Below, one piece after another: positions 6,775 through 13,262 of a stretch of 19,284 bases of DNA. Origin of the DNA: Akkermansiaceae bacterium UBA3385 (GTDB taxonomy: Bacteria > Verrucomicrobiota > Verrucomicrobiia > Verrucomicrobiales > Akkermansiaceae); assembly GCA_002358905.1 (NCBI GenBank), contig DEPT01000006.1, forward strand, positions 8,379 to 27,662. The letters run 5' to 3'. A program made the position numbers and the translations under genes. The notes beneath the pieces are model-generated. The model worked only from the letters and a program-made list of their open reading frames with translations, was not told the DNA's origin and searched no databases. The first letter of the stretch is position 1. Each line of letters begins with the position of its first letter.

Positions 6775-8052
6775 ATGAAACGCGCTCTCATTATGTCCAT
6801 GGCAGCAGCGGGTACCGTTGCTGCCGGTGATGCCGTTACGCTGAACACCAAGCCTGCCGCCACCGATTGGGTGGATGCTGTGAAGCAGGCCCTTGTGGTT
6901 TATGAAAACAAGGATACCTTCATCACCAAGGTAGCTCTGACCACCCGCCAGCAGTGGCAGATGGCCTCCGTGCAGCCCAATGGCAGCAACGGCCTGCACC
7001 TGAAGAAGGGTGCCACTCCGTATAACGACGAGTTCCGCCGCAATTGGATTGGCGCCAATGTGTATGCCCGTACCGGAACACAGTTCCATACCTATGTGCG
7101 TATCGGTGGTCTGCCTGTTCGTGACACCTACGCTGCCGGCCGCACGAAGAAGAACTACAGCTACACCGGCTTCTACGATATCTGGCTGAAGCAGAATATC
7201 GATGCTGTGAAGGGGCTCACTGTTCGCGCCGGTAAGTTCGCCCCCAGCTTCACGTCTGATTTCCGCATGTCCAACGCCAGCATGCCCTGCATTGAGCGTT
7301 CCTATGTGGCCAACCAGTTTGCTCTGGATACTAACTGGGGTGTGGAAGTGAACTATACCTCCCCGGACAAGAAGAACATTCTCTACCTGCAGGTGCAGGC
7401 CAACGACCGCGCCTGTTCCTCCTGCAGCCCCAACCACCGCGATTCCTACACGCGCGGGCATGGTTTTGATGGTGAATTCGGCTGGGAGGACAAGTGCTTC
7501 GCCATTCTTGGCGGTACGCACAAGTTCAAGGTTTCCGAAAGCGGCTACCAAGCTGTTTCTGGTGAATATGTGCACGACTTCAATAACGCCTACCATGGCC
7601 GCCGCACTCCCGGTGCCAACAATTATGGCATCGACTTCAAGGATGCTGTGTCCCTGGGCTATGAAATCAAGCACAATAAGCTGACTTTCACGACCAACGC
7701 CGTGGCTGCCTTTGAGCAGCAGGATGGCAACGGCACCAACAACGTGGGTATTCAGCTGCAGCCGGTGTACGCCGTGCATCCGAACGTGGACCTTGTGTTC
7801 CGCTACAATGGCATGACTGGCGATGGTGCCTGCAAGCTGGGTGCTGACCGCTATATCTGCACGCAGACAGGCAGCCCCTCCTGGGTAGACAGCCTGCACG
7901 CTTTCTACTTCGGCGTGAATCTGTATGCCTCTGCCAAGCAGAAGGATGCCGCCAAGCTCATGTTCGGCGCAGAGTACACCACCGCTCGCAAGGACGGTAA
8001 GGATTGCTACAACGGCTGGGAATACTCCGCCGCCGTGCGCTGCAACTTCTAA
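6775..8052 (+). CDS. Outer-membrane porin, OprO/OprP-like, cysteine-rich
   Basis: A 425-residue beta-barrel porin. It has a signal peptide (MKRALIMSMAAAGTVAAG, cleavage near residue 18), alternating hydrophobic and polar strands throughout, and a terminal strand ending in Phe (SAAVRCNF), the outer-membrane assembly signal. It is related to the second porin in this window: both end with a GAEY...GW...SAVR.(N/D)F pattern and share RVGK-like strands, fitting the phosphate-selective porin O/P family. Unlike that paralogue (one Cys) it has eight cysteines, including RACSSCS near residue 210, which could form disulfides in the periplasm. It begins 5 nt after the response regulator and closes the operon, so it probably admits the permease substrate through the outer membrane (inference from position). 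The porin family name does not prove phosphate as substrate. Confidence 0.85.
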   Translation: MKRALIMSMAAAGTVAAGDAVTLNTKPAATDWVDAVKQALVVYENKDTFITKVALTTRQQWQMASVQPNGSNGLHLKKGATPYNDEFRRNWIGANVYARTGTQFHTYVRIGGLPVRDTYAAGRTKKNYSYTGFYDIWLKQNIDAVKGLTVRAGKFAPSFTSDFRMSNASMPCIERSYVANQFALDTNWGVEVNYTSPDKKNILYLQVQANDRACSSCSPNHRDSYTRGHGFDGEFGWEDKCFAILGGTHKFKVSESGYQAVSGEYVHDFNNAYHGRRTPGANNYGIDFKDAVSLGYEIKHNKLTFTTNAVAAFEQQDGNGTNNVGIQLQPVYAVHPNVDLVFRYNGMTGDGACKLGADRYICTQTGSPSWVDSLHAFYFGVNLYASAKQKDAAKLMFGAEYTTARKDGKDCYNGWEYSAAVRCNF

Positions 8053-8075
8053 AGCCTGCTGCGTATCTATTTTCC

Positions 8076-8109
8076 AAAGCCCCTGCCCACCACGGCAGGG
8101 GCTTTTTTT
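8076..8109 (+). terminator. Intrinsic terminator of the transporter/two-component/porin operon
   Basis: A perfect 12-bp stem pairs AAAGCCCCTGCC (8076-8087) with GGCAGGGGCTTT (8094-8105) around a 6-nt loop, and the T-run continues to 8109. It starts 23 nt after the porin stop. Confidence 0.95.
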
Positions 8110-8124
8110 GGTATCTCTGTCCAG

Positions 8125-8220
8125 AATCTTTACCGCTCAGACGCAAAGAATTTTATAATCTTTGCCGCCCAGACGTAAAGAATCTCAAATTCTTTCTTGC
8201 TACGGAGTAAAGAATTTGGT
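8125..8220 (+). repeat. Three tandem 32-bp units, each an inverted repeat
   Basis: Units begin at 8125, 8157 and 8189, an exact 32-bp period. Each has a left arm close to ATTCTTT (8125-8131, 8157-8163, 8189-8195) and a right arm AAAGAAT (8145-8151, 8177-8183, 8209-8215), always 20 bp from arm start to arm start. Units 1 and 2 match at about 26 of 32 positions; unit 3 is more diverged in its centre but has perfect arms. The array ends at the -10 box of the ATPase gene. The period is close to three helical turns, fitting a cooperative operator. Confidence 0.85.
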
Positions 8221-8225
8221 ATAAA
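8197..8225 (+). promoter_or_regulatory. Probable promoter of the AAA ATPase gene, embedded in the repeats
   Basis: TTGCTA (8197-8202) and TATAAA (8220-8225) are 17 nt apart. The -35 box lies in the centre of the third repeat unit. Only 6 nt separate the -10 box from ATG 8232, so transcription should start at or beside the start codon. A further TATAAT at 8154-8159, at the first unit junction, has no convincing -35. Confidence 0.55.
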
Positions 8226-8231
8226 GGCGAC

Positions 8232-9560
8232 ATGAGACAGAATCTTCGCGAGATATTTACAGAACTGATAGCGAGCAGTCAGGAGCAGGAACTCCGAGGC
8301 GGCAGCAAACGGGATCTGGAGCTGACAGCACTGGCGGACAAAGTAACCGTCTGTGTCGGCGTGCGAAGATGTGGAAAATCCACTCTGATGCAGCAACAAT
8401 TCCAGAAGCTGGCCGCCCAGGGAATACCCAGGGAGAATATGCTCATGATTAATTTTGCGGATGAGCGCCTGGCTGACATGGGCAGCACCGGCTGGAATGA
8501 GCTTTTCGAAGCATACTACAGCATGTATCCGCATAAGCGTGGGAAAGAAAAGGTGTATTTCTGCTTCGATGAAATCCAGATGCATCCGCATTGGGAACTG
8601 TTTGTGGAGCGTCTGCGCCGCGAGGAAAACTGTGAAATCTATATCACAGGTTCCTCCGCTGCTATGCTGAGCAGAGAAATCCACACAGCCCTGCGCGGGC
8701 GCTCGCTTTCCTGGGAGCTATTTCCTTTTTCTTTCGGTGAATACCTGGAACGCCGGGGGATTCCCCGCAGCGGTCATGGAACCAACCGCAAACTGGCCGT
8801 GCAAAATGCATGGGAAACCTACCGTGAAGAGGGCGGGTTCCCTGAAACGTACGGATTAGCACCAGCATGGAGGATTCGCCTGCACCAGGAGTATTTCGAT
8901 ACCCTGCTTTACCGCGACGTGGTAGAGCGTTACAACGTAAGCCAGCCGCTCGCCCTGAAGCAACTGGCTCGCCGCATGCTGGGCAGCATCGGGGCGCAAC
9001 TTTCCATCAACAAACTCAGCAACGATTTCCGCAGCAGCGGCATCAGTATCAGCAAAGAAACCATTCAGCAATACATCGCCTGGCTGGAGGATGCCTATTT
9101 CCTGTTCTGCATCCCAGCCTGTTCAGCCTCTGCCAGCGAGCGTTTCCGGCTCATGCGTAAGGTATACTGTATCGACCATGCCATGGTGAAATCGCTTTGC
9201 GGTACTTTCAGCGAATTACAAGGCCAGTTGCTGGAGAACATGGTATTCCTGGCCCTGCGCCGAAACACTCCTGAAGTGTATTACTACAAAACACAGGCCG
9301 GCCACGAAGTGGATTTCCTTGCCGTGCATCCCCACACTCAGGAAAAGTTACTGGTTCAGGTCTGCGCCAATCTGAATGCCCCCGATACCCGCCAGCGCGA
9401 ACTGCGTGCTCTGTGCGAAGCCATGGCAGAAACAGGCCTGCGCAAGGCTGTCATCGTGACGGAATCAGAAAACGACGAAATCAATACCGAACAAGGTAAA
9501 ATCATACTCACCGCAGCACCGGAATTTCTGAGCAGGCAGAATTCAGGATTTGATAGCTGA
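8232..9560 (+). CDS. AAA family ATPase with C-terminal DUF4143
   Basis: A 442-residue protein of the AAA_14/DUF4143 type, a widespread accessory family of unclear function. Walker A is GVRRCGKST (43-51), Walker B is VYFCFDEIQ (108-116), and the sensor-1 strand is YITGSS (137-142). LRGRS (154-158) and FPFSFGEYL (164-172) are family hallmarks. The C-terminal half has the LLEN motif (Glu335) and GHEVDFLAV (358-365), the start of the PD-(D/E)XK-like fold in DUF4143. The expected acidic-x-Lys motif on the next strand is replaced by QVC (376-378), so nuclease chemistry is probably lost. The start is fixed by the promoter 6 nt upstream; no Shine-Dalgarno is evident. It is monocistronic, stands alone between a terminator and degraded DNA, and has a repeat array at its promoter, all fitting a transferred or selfish accessory gene. 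No partner antitoxin or methylase is seen. Confidence 0.9.
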   Translation: MRQNLREIFTELIASSQEQELRGGSKRDLELTALADKVTVCVGVRRCGKSTLMQQQFQKLAAQGIPRENMLMINFADERLADMGSTGWNELFEAYYSMYPHKRGKEKVYFCFDEIQMHPHWELFVERLRREENCEIYITGSSAAMLSREIHTALRGRSLSWELFPFSFGEYLERRGIPRSGHGTNRKLAVQNAWETYREEGGFPETYGLAPAWRIRLHQEYFDTLLYRDVVERYNVSQPLALKQLARRMLGSIGAQLSINKLSNDFRSSGISISKETIQQYIAWLEDAYFLFCIPACSASASERFRLMRKVYCIDHAMVKSLCGTFSELQGQLLENMVFLALRRNTPEVYYYKTQAGHEVDFLAVHPHTQEKLLVQVCANLNAPDTRQRELRALCEAMAETGLRKAVIVTESENDEINTEQGKIILTAAPEFLSRQNSGFDS

Positions 9561-9584
9561 TTCCCATGAACAGGTGGTGGACGA

Positions 9585-9623
9585 AGCCTGGTTTCAGCCC
9601 GCAGAGCGGAGCTTTACCAGGCT
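9585..9623. repeat. Nested inverted repeat (REP-like hairpin)
   Basis: AGCCTGGT (9585-9592) is the exact complement of ACCAGGCT (9616-9623). Within it, CCGC (9599-9602) pairs with GCGG (9606-9609) around AGA. No T-tract follows, so it is not a typical terminator; a dispersed palindromic element is possible. Confidence 0.5.
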
Positions 9624-9688
9624 GGCTGCGCGTTTTACACCATGGCCTACCGCGGGCCCGGGCGTTACGGCTGACCGAACCTTGAGAA

Positions 9689-9883
9689 ATCACCGCATGC
9701 GCCACCGTAGCCGATGCGCACAAATACTACGCCTACCCGCTAAGCGCCCTCACCGCCGTAGCGGTGGATGCCCCGCTCAGCATCGCCGGCACCGCAGCTA
9801 CCGTAGCCATCGGGGTAGTTTCCCTGCCCATCGGCCTCACCTACCGGCTGGTCGAGTCCTGCACCTCCCAGGAAACAGAATCC
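9689..9883 (+). pseudogene. Remnant of a small membrane lipoprotein (YceK/YidQ-like?)
   Basis: In the frame that opens after TGA 9683-9685, the translation begins with a lipobox-like ITAC and continues ATVADAHKYYAYPLSALT. It then gives a strongly hydrophobic, Ala/Val-rich stretch with VDAPLSIAGTAATVA and SLPIGLTYRLVE. This resembles small lipoproteins of the YceK/YidQ kind, where a DxPLS motif sits in a similar context; the resemblance is from memory and tentative. No start codon or signal-peptide core lies upstream in this frame, since the stop comes two codons before the lipobox. After about 9883 the frame loses its character and runs on to 10009, into the 3' end of phoB on the other strand. 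The best reading is a gene that has lost its 5' end. Confidence 0.4.
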
Positions 9884-9937
9884 TCCAGAGCGTCATCTTT
9901 CTATTTTATGCAATTCGGCAATTGGCTCCGAATACAA

Positions 9938-9962
9938 CCAGCCCGGCCATGTAAGCGGCTGG
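9938..9962 (-). terminator. Possible weak terminator of phoB
   Basis: CCAGCC (9938-9943) pairs with GGCTGG (9957-9962). On the minus strand this hairpin comes 7 nt after the phoB stop and is followed by TTGTATT. The stem is short, the loop long and the T-tract poor. Confidence 0.25.
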
Positions 9963-9969
9963 GGAAAAC

Positions 9970-10668
9970 TTATACCCCCGGGTCAGGATTCAAGGGCTGG
10001 AACGCATAGCCCACGCCTCGTTCGGTGGCAATGCATTCGGCATACACGCCCAGTTTTTTGCGCAGGCGTTTGATATGAGTATCCAGCGCACGGGTCTGGG
10101 TGGTATCTGAGTGCCCCAGGGTGACGTGCTGCAGGTCATAGCGATCCTGTACTTTGCCGGGGTGTTCCATCAGGTAGGCCAGCAGCTTGAATTCGGCAGC
10201 CGTCAGCTCCAGGTTCCGGCCACTCAGCGAAGCCTGGTGGGTAATCTTATCGAGACACAGTTCCTTGTGCTGAAGCATCACCCTGGAAGCTCCGTTGTTG
10301 GCTCTGTGGAGGAGGTTTCGTACGCGCAGCACAAGCTCCTTGCTGCTGAAGGGCTTGGTCACATAGTCATCTGCCCCGAGCCGCAACCCCTCCAGGCGGT
10401 CATCTAACTCACTGCGGGCCGTGAGAAACAAGGCCGGGATATTCCGGGTGGCGTCATGTTCCTTCATTTCCCGCAGAATCTCCATACCATCCATACCGGG
10501 CAGCATCATATCCAGAATCACGCAATCGGGCAGAGTGCCGCGAATCTGCTCCCAGCCCTCACTTCCATGGTGCATCAGCGTGCATTTCCAGCCTTGGCGT
10601 TCCAGATTATAGGCAACCAGTGCCGCGATATCCTCGTCGTCCTCAACAATAGTGATTTGTACAGGCAT
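9970..10668 (-). CDS. phoB: PhoB-like response regulator (OmpR family)
   Basis: A 232-residue response regulator. The receiver domain has acidic residues Glu9-Asp10-Asp11, phosphoacceptor Asp53 (VILDMMLPGMDG), Thr83 (FLTAR) and Lys105 (VTKPF). The C-terminal winged helix-turn-helix (about 135-228) contains ELTAAEFKLL and the recognition-helix segment TRALDTHIKRLRKKLG, ending in RGVGYAF. It is predicted to control phosphate-starvation genes. The name rests on sequence type plus position: it is divergent from a porin-pstS operon and near phoU-pstBAC. Start: ATG 10668 begins directly at the first receiver strand, with GGGG 9 nt upstream; the frame is open further upstream but that extension crosses the promoter. 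No histidine kinase (phoR) adjoins it, unlike the usual phoB-phoR pair, so its kinase must be elsewhere. Confidence 0.85.
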   Translation of the reverse strand: MPVQITIVEDDEDIAALVAYNLERQGWKCTLMHHGSEGWEQIRGTLPDCVILDMMLPGMDGMEILREMKEHDATRNIPALFLTARSELDDRLEGLRLGADDYVTKPFSSKELVLRVRNLLHRANNGASRVMLQHKELCLDKITHQASLSGRNLELTAAEFKLLAYLMEHPGKVQDRYDLQHVTLGHSDTTQTRALDTHIKRLRKKLGVYAECIATERGVGYAFQPLNPDPGV

Positions 10669-10683
10669 ATTTTTATACCCCTT

Positions 10684-10711
10684 ATTATACGCTCCCGGTG
10701 GCGGCCTGCAA
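10684..10711 (-). promoter_or_regulatory. Probable promoter of phoB
   Basis: On the minus strand, TTGCAG (10711-10706) and TATAAT (10689-10684) are 16 nt apart. Transcription should start near 10677, leaving a leader of about 9 nt. The palindrome at 10721-10738 lies about 44-61 bp upstream of that start, a typical activator position. Confidence 0.6.
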
Positions 10712-10720
10712 GAAAACGTA

Positions 10721-10751
10721 TGTGACTTAAAAGTCACACAGACTGTGGCTT
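10721..10751. promoter_or_regulatory. Candidate Pho operator: palindrome plus a third half-site
   Basis: TGTGACTT (10721-10728) and AAGTCACA (10731-10738) form a perfect 8-bp inverted repeat around AA. A third copy, TGTGGCTT (10744-10751, one mismatch), lies in direct orientation 23 bp from the first. It sits in the divergent region between phoB and the porin-pstS operon. It does not match the classical enteric Pho box. Confidence 0.55.
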
Positions 10752-10804
10752 TTGATTCACTATGGAAATATTGAATTTTTTCCGGGTGTGCGATTTACTG
10801 AAGA

Positions 10805-10828
10805 TGTCGACCGGAACACAGGTCGGCA
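10805..10828 (+). promoter_or_regulatory. Hairpin in the leader of the porin-pstS operon
   Basis: TGTCGACC (10805-10812) pairs with GGTCGGCA (10821-10828), eight pairs with one G-T wobble, around an 8-nt loop. It ends 22 nt before ATG 10851, leaving an unstructured A-rich ribosome landing site. The exact promoter for this operon is not clear by eye. Confidence 0.4.
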
Positions 10829-10850
10829 CCAAACAAAAGAAAAATACGAT

Positions 10851-12065
10851 ATGAAAAAGAATACCATCATGGCACTGGCCCTGGCCATCGGGGCCGCTCC
10901 GCTCTCCCAGGCATCTGATTTCAGCCTCGCCTCGCACATGAAGGATGCGTTCGAGGTATTTGACGCAAAGCGCGATCATGCAGAGAATCCCTGGCTGCAG
11001 GAACTGACCCTGAAAATGCGCGGCCAGTACCAGTGGGGATATCTGGACCCCGCCGGCGGTGATGACCGCGTGAAAGGCGACCGCAACGACAATAACGAAT
11101 GGCGCCGTTTCCGCCTGGGCGCCCAGGCTAAGGTGCTGAATAACTTCACCATCAAGGGAGTCTGGAATATCGGCGGTCTCGATGCCCGCAACAAATACAG
11201 CGATGGAGCATGGAATCGCTCCCGCACCGAGGGTACGCTGGATGAACTGACCGTTTCCACCACCTTGAAGCCGGTCACACTCACAGTCGGTAAGCACAAG
11301 CCGGCCTACATGGCCGAATACCGCACCTCCAGTGCCAAACTGATAACGCTTGAGCGCTCTGCTCTGGTGAACCAGCTCAAGGCCGAAAAGCTCTACGGTA
11401 TATCGGTGGCCAATGCCGACAAGAAAGCCGAATGGGGCTGGAATGCGGGTCTCTGGCTGAATGGCCAGCGCGACAACACCTGGCTGGAACCTTCGTTCAA
11501 TAGTGAGGACAGCGCCACTTTCGGTATGAGCATCTCCCGCGCCACCGGCAGCAACGGACGCCTGCAGCTGGACTACATGCACAGCTTCCACAAGGATGGT
11601 GATTCCAACCCCGGCTCTGAATACGCCGGTCCCGGAGCACAGGATGTGGTAGCCCTGAGCTGGGAGGGTAAACAGGGGAATCTCACTCTGCTTACCGAAG
11701 CCCTGGCCGGGTTCAATGTGTACAATGGCCAGGCGGGTGCTGAAAATGTATTCGGCCTTGTCATCATGCCCAGCTACCGCTTCTCCCCGCACTGGGAAGG
11801 TGTGCTGCGCTACCAGCTGGCCAGCGGCAGCAACGCGGTAAAGGGCGACAGCCGCTACTACACCACCAACTCCACATACTCCGGCACGAGCGACCTGCTC
11901 CAAGGGCTCTACATGGGGGCAAACTACTACGTATGCCCGGAAAACCCGCACATGCTCAAGCTGATGCTCGGCGCCGAATACCTCAACTCCGCAGGTTCCG
12001 ATGCCAAGGGTAACAAGGGCTTTACCGGCTGGCAGCTCTCCTCCGCCGTCCGCTTCGACTTCTGA
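10851..12065 (+). CDS. Phosphate-selective porin (OprO/OprP-like), first gene of the pstS operon
   Basis: A 404-residue outer-membrane beta-barrel protein. Residues 1-21 are a signal peptide (MKKNTIMALALAIGAAPLSQA|SDF). The body shows repeated amphipathic strands such as LTLKMRGQYQWGYL, EWRRFRLGAQAKV, FTIKGVWNIGGL and VTLTVGKHKP. The last strand is WQLSSAVRFDF with the C-terminal Phe needed for barrel assembly. These strands fit the phosphate-selective porin O/P family, and the operon partner pstS makes phosphate or polyphosphate uptake the likely role. Several strands are rich in Arg and Lys, as expected for an anion channel. It starts at ATG 10851; the frame extends upstream through the promoter, but only this ATG gives a signal peptide at the N-terminus. 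pstS begins 37 nt after its stop. It is a paralogue of the porin at 6775-8052. Confidence 0.87.
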   Translation: MKKNTIMALALAIGAAPLSQASDFSLASHMKDAFEVFDAKRDHAENPWLQELTLKMRGQYQWGYLDPAGGDDRVKGDRNDNNEWRRFRLGAQAKVLNNFTIKGVWNIGGLDARNKYSDGAWNRSRTEGTLDELTVSTTLKPVTLTVGKHKPAYMAEYRTSSAKLITLERSALVNQLKAEKLYGISVANADKKAEWGWNAGLWLNGQRDNTWLEPSFNSEDSATFGMSISRATGSNGRLQLDYMHSFHKDGDSNPGSEYAGPGAQDVVALSWEGKQGNLTLLTEALAGFNVYNGQAGAENVFGLVIMPSYRFSPHWEGVLRYQLASGSNAVKGDSRYYTTNSTYSGTSDLLQGLYMGANYYVCPENPHMLKLMLGAEYLNSAGSDAKGNKGFTGWQLSSAVRFDF

Positions 12066-12102
12066 TAACGCTAACCACTTAACCATAGAAAACACACATA
12101 TT

Positions 12103-13089
12103 ATGTTCAAGAATCTGTTTATCGCCGCATTGGGTCTGTGCACGCTTGCGCAGGCAGAAACTACCATCACGGGTGCCGGTGCCTCATTCCCCGCCCCGGT
12201 ATACCAGAAATGGACCTACGCTTATTCCCAGCAGAACCCGGATACTCAGGTCACCTACCAGAGCATGGGCTCCGGCGCGGGGCTCAACCAGATCAAAGCC
12301 GGTACGGTGGATTTTGCCGGGTCGGATAATCCCCTCACGCTGGCTCAGCAGGAAGAGGCCGGGCTGGAGCAGTACCCCATGCTGACCGGTGGTGTGGTTG
12401 TCATCGTGAATCTCCCCGGTGTGAAGAACAACCAGCTCAAACTCAGCCAGGATGTACTGGCCCGCATTTTCCTGGGCGAAATCACCAGCTGGAATGACCC
12501 CGCCATCAAGGCGCTGAACCCGAAGCTCAAACTGCCCAAGCTGAAAATCACTGTGGTGCGCCGCGCGGATTCCAGCGGCACCTCGTTCATCTTCACCAAC
12601 TACCTCTCGAAGATTTCCGCCGACTGGAAAAAGAAGGTGGGTCAGGGTTCCTCGGTGAAGTGGCCGGTGGGCATCGGCGGCCAGAAGAATCCGGGCGTGT
12701 GCAATAATGTGGCCCGCACCCGTGGTGCCATCGGTTACACGGAATACACCTACGCGGTGGAGGCAAAACTGCCCTGCGCCATGCTTGAGAATGCCAGCGG
12801 CAACTATGTAGCCCCGAACCAGGCCAGCTTCTCCACCTCCGCCGCCGCGGCCGACTGGAAAAATGCCCCCGGTTTCTACATGGAGCTTACCAACGTGCCC
12901 GGCGCCACCAGCTGGCCCATCACCGGTGTGACCTATGTTCTCACCCGCAAGGATGCCCCGGCCGAGAAGAAGGCCGCCCTGCGCGACTACTTCATGTGGT
13001 GCTATACCAAGGGAGCCCCCACGGCCACGAAGCTCAACTACGTAGCCCTGCCGCAGGATGTGGTGAAGCTGGTTGAGCCCACCCTTTAA
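12103..13089 (+). CDS. pstS: Periplasmic phosphate-binding protein PstS
   Basis: A 328-residue solute-binding protein that captures inorganic phosphate for the PstCAB importer. The signal peptide is MFKNLFIAALGLCTLAQA|ET (1-18). Phosphate-binding loops of the family are evident: GAGASFP (24-30), SMGSGAG (54-60), FAGSDNP (71-77) and RRADSSGTSFIF (153-164). FLGEITSWNDPAI (123-135) and WPVGIGGQKNPGV are strongly conserved in enteric-type PstS. It has no lipobox cysteine at the cleavage site, so it should be soluble in the periplasm. It follows the porin by 37 nt and should be induced with it under phosphate limitation. The permease genes are not downstream but about 4 kb away on the opposite strand. 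Confidence 0.96.
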   Translation: MFKNLFIAALGLCTLAQAETTITGAGASFPAPVYQKWTYAYSQQNPDTQVTYQSMGSGAGLNQIKAGTVDFAGSDNPLTLAQQEEAGLEQYPMLTGGVVVIVNLPGVKNNQLKLSQDVLARIFLGEITSWNDPAIKALNPKLKLPKLKITVVRRADSSGTSFIFTNYLSKISADWKKKVGQGSSVKWPVGIGGQKNPGVCNNVARTRGAIGYTEYTYAVEAKLPCAMLENASGNYVAPNQASFSTSAAAADWKNAPGFYMELTNVPGATSWPITGVTYVLTRKDAPAEKKAALRDYFMWCYTKGAPTATKLNYVALPQDVVKLVEPTL

Positions 13090-13119
13090 GCTACCCGATG
13101 CTCCATAGAGAGAGAACCC

Positions 13120-13147
13120 GCCCCTTCTGCCGCCAGGCAGAAGGGGC
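13120..13147 (+). terminator. Perfect 12-bp hairpin after pstS without a T-tract
   Basis: GCCCCTTCTGCC (13120-13131) pairs perfectly with GGCAGAAGGGGC (13136-13147) around GCCA. The bases after it are ATGCCGTGG, so it lacks the U-run of an intrinsic terminator. It may stop or pause polymerase with a factor, or protect the 3' end of the porin-pstS mRNA. Confidence 0.6.
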
Positions 13148-13207
13148 ATGCCGTGGAGTTATGGTGGTGGATAATGATTATGTATGTGCTTGTGCAGCAA
13201 GTGATTC

Positions 13208-13236
13208 TTGAAAAAAATAGAGAAGTGTGGTAGAAG
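13208..13236 (+). promoter_or_regulatory. Candidate promoter of the AspT/YidE-type permease
   Basis: TTGAAA (13208-13213) and TAGAAG (13231-13236) are 17 nt apart. Transcription would start near 13243, about 20 nt before ATG 13263. The -10 match is modest. Confidence 0.35.
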
Positions 13237-13262
13237 CGCTGCCGGAACGAACCACACAAGAA

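Larger units (their letters stand above)
9561..9969. other. 409-bp stretch without an intact gene
   Basis: Between the ATPase stop and the end of phoB I see a nested hairpin (9585-9623), a GC-rich run of short palindromes (about 9641-9664), a decayed small lipoprotein frame (9689-9883) and two further inverted repeats (9913-9933 and 9938-9962). The short frames here look non-coding. It reads as intergenic debris around an accessory gene. Confidence 0.5.

Noticed and set aside
8125..8220. CRISPR array
   Set aside because: The 32-bp units abut with no unique spacers between them, there are only three, and no cas genes are nearby.
9566..9685. 39-codon frame beginning MNRWWTKPGF
   Set aside because: It has no Shine-Dalgarno, an unusual composition, and lies across the nested hairpin. 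It is more likely non-coding repeat sequence.
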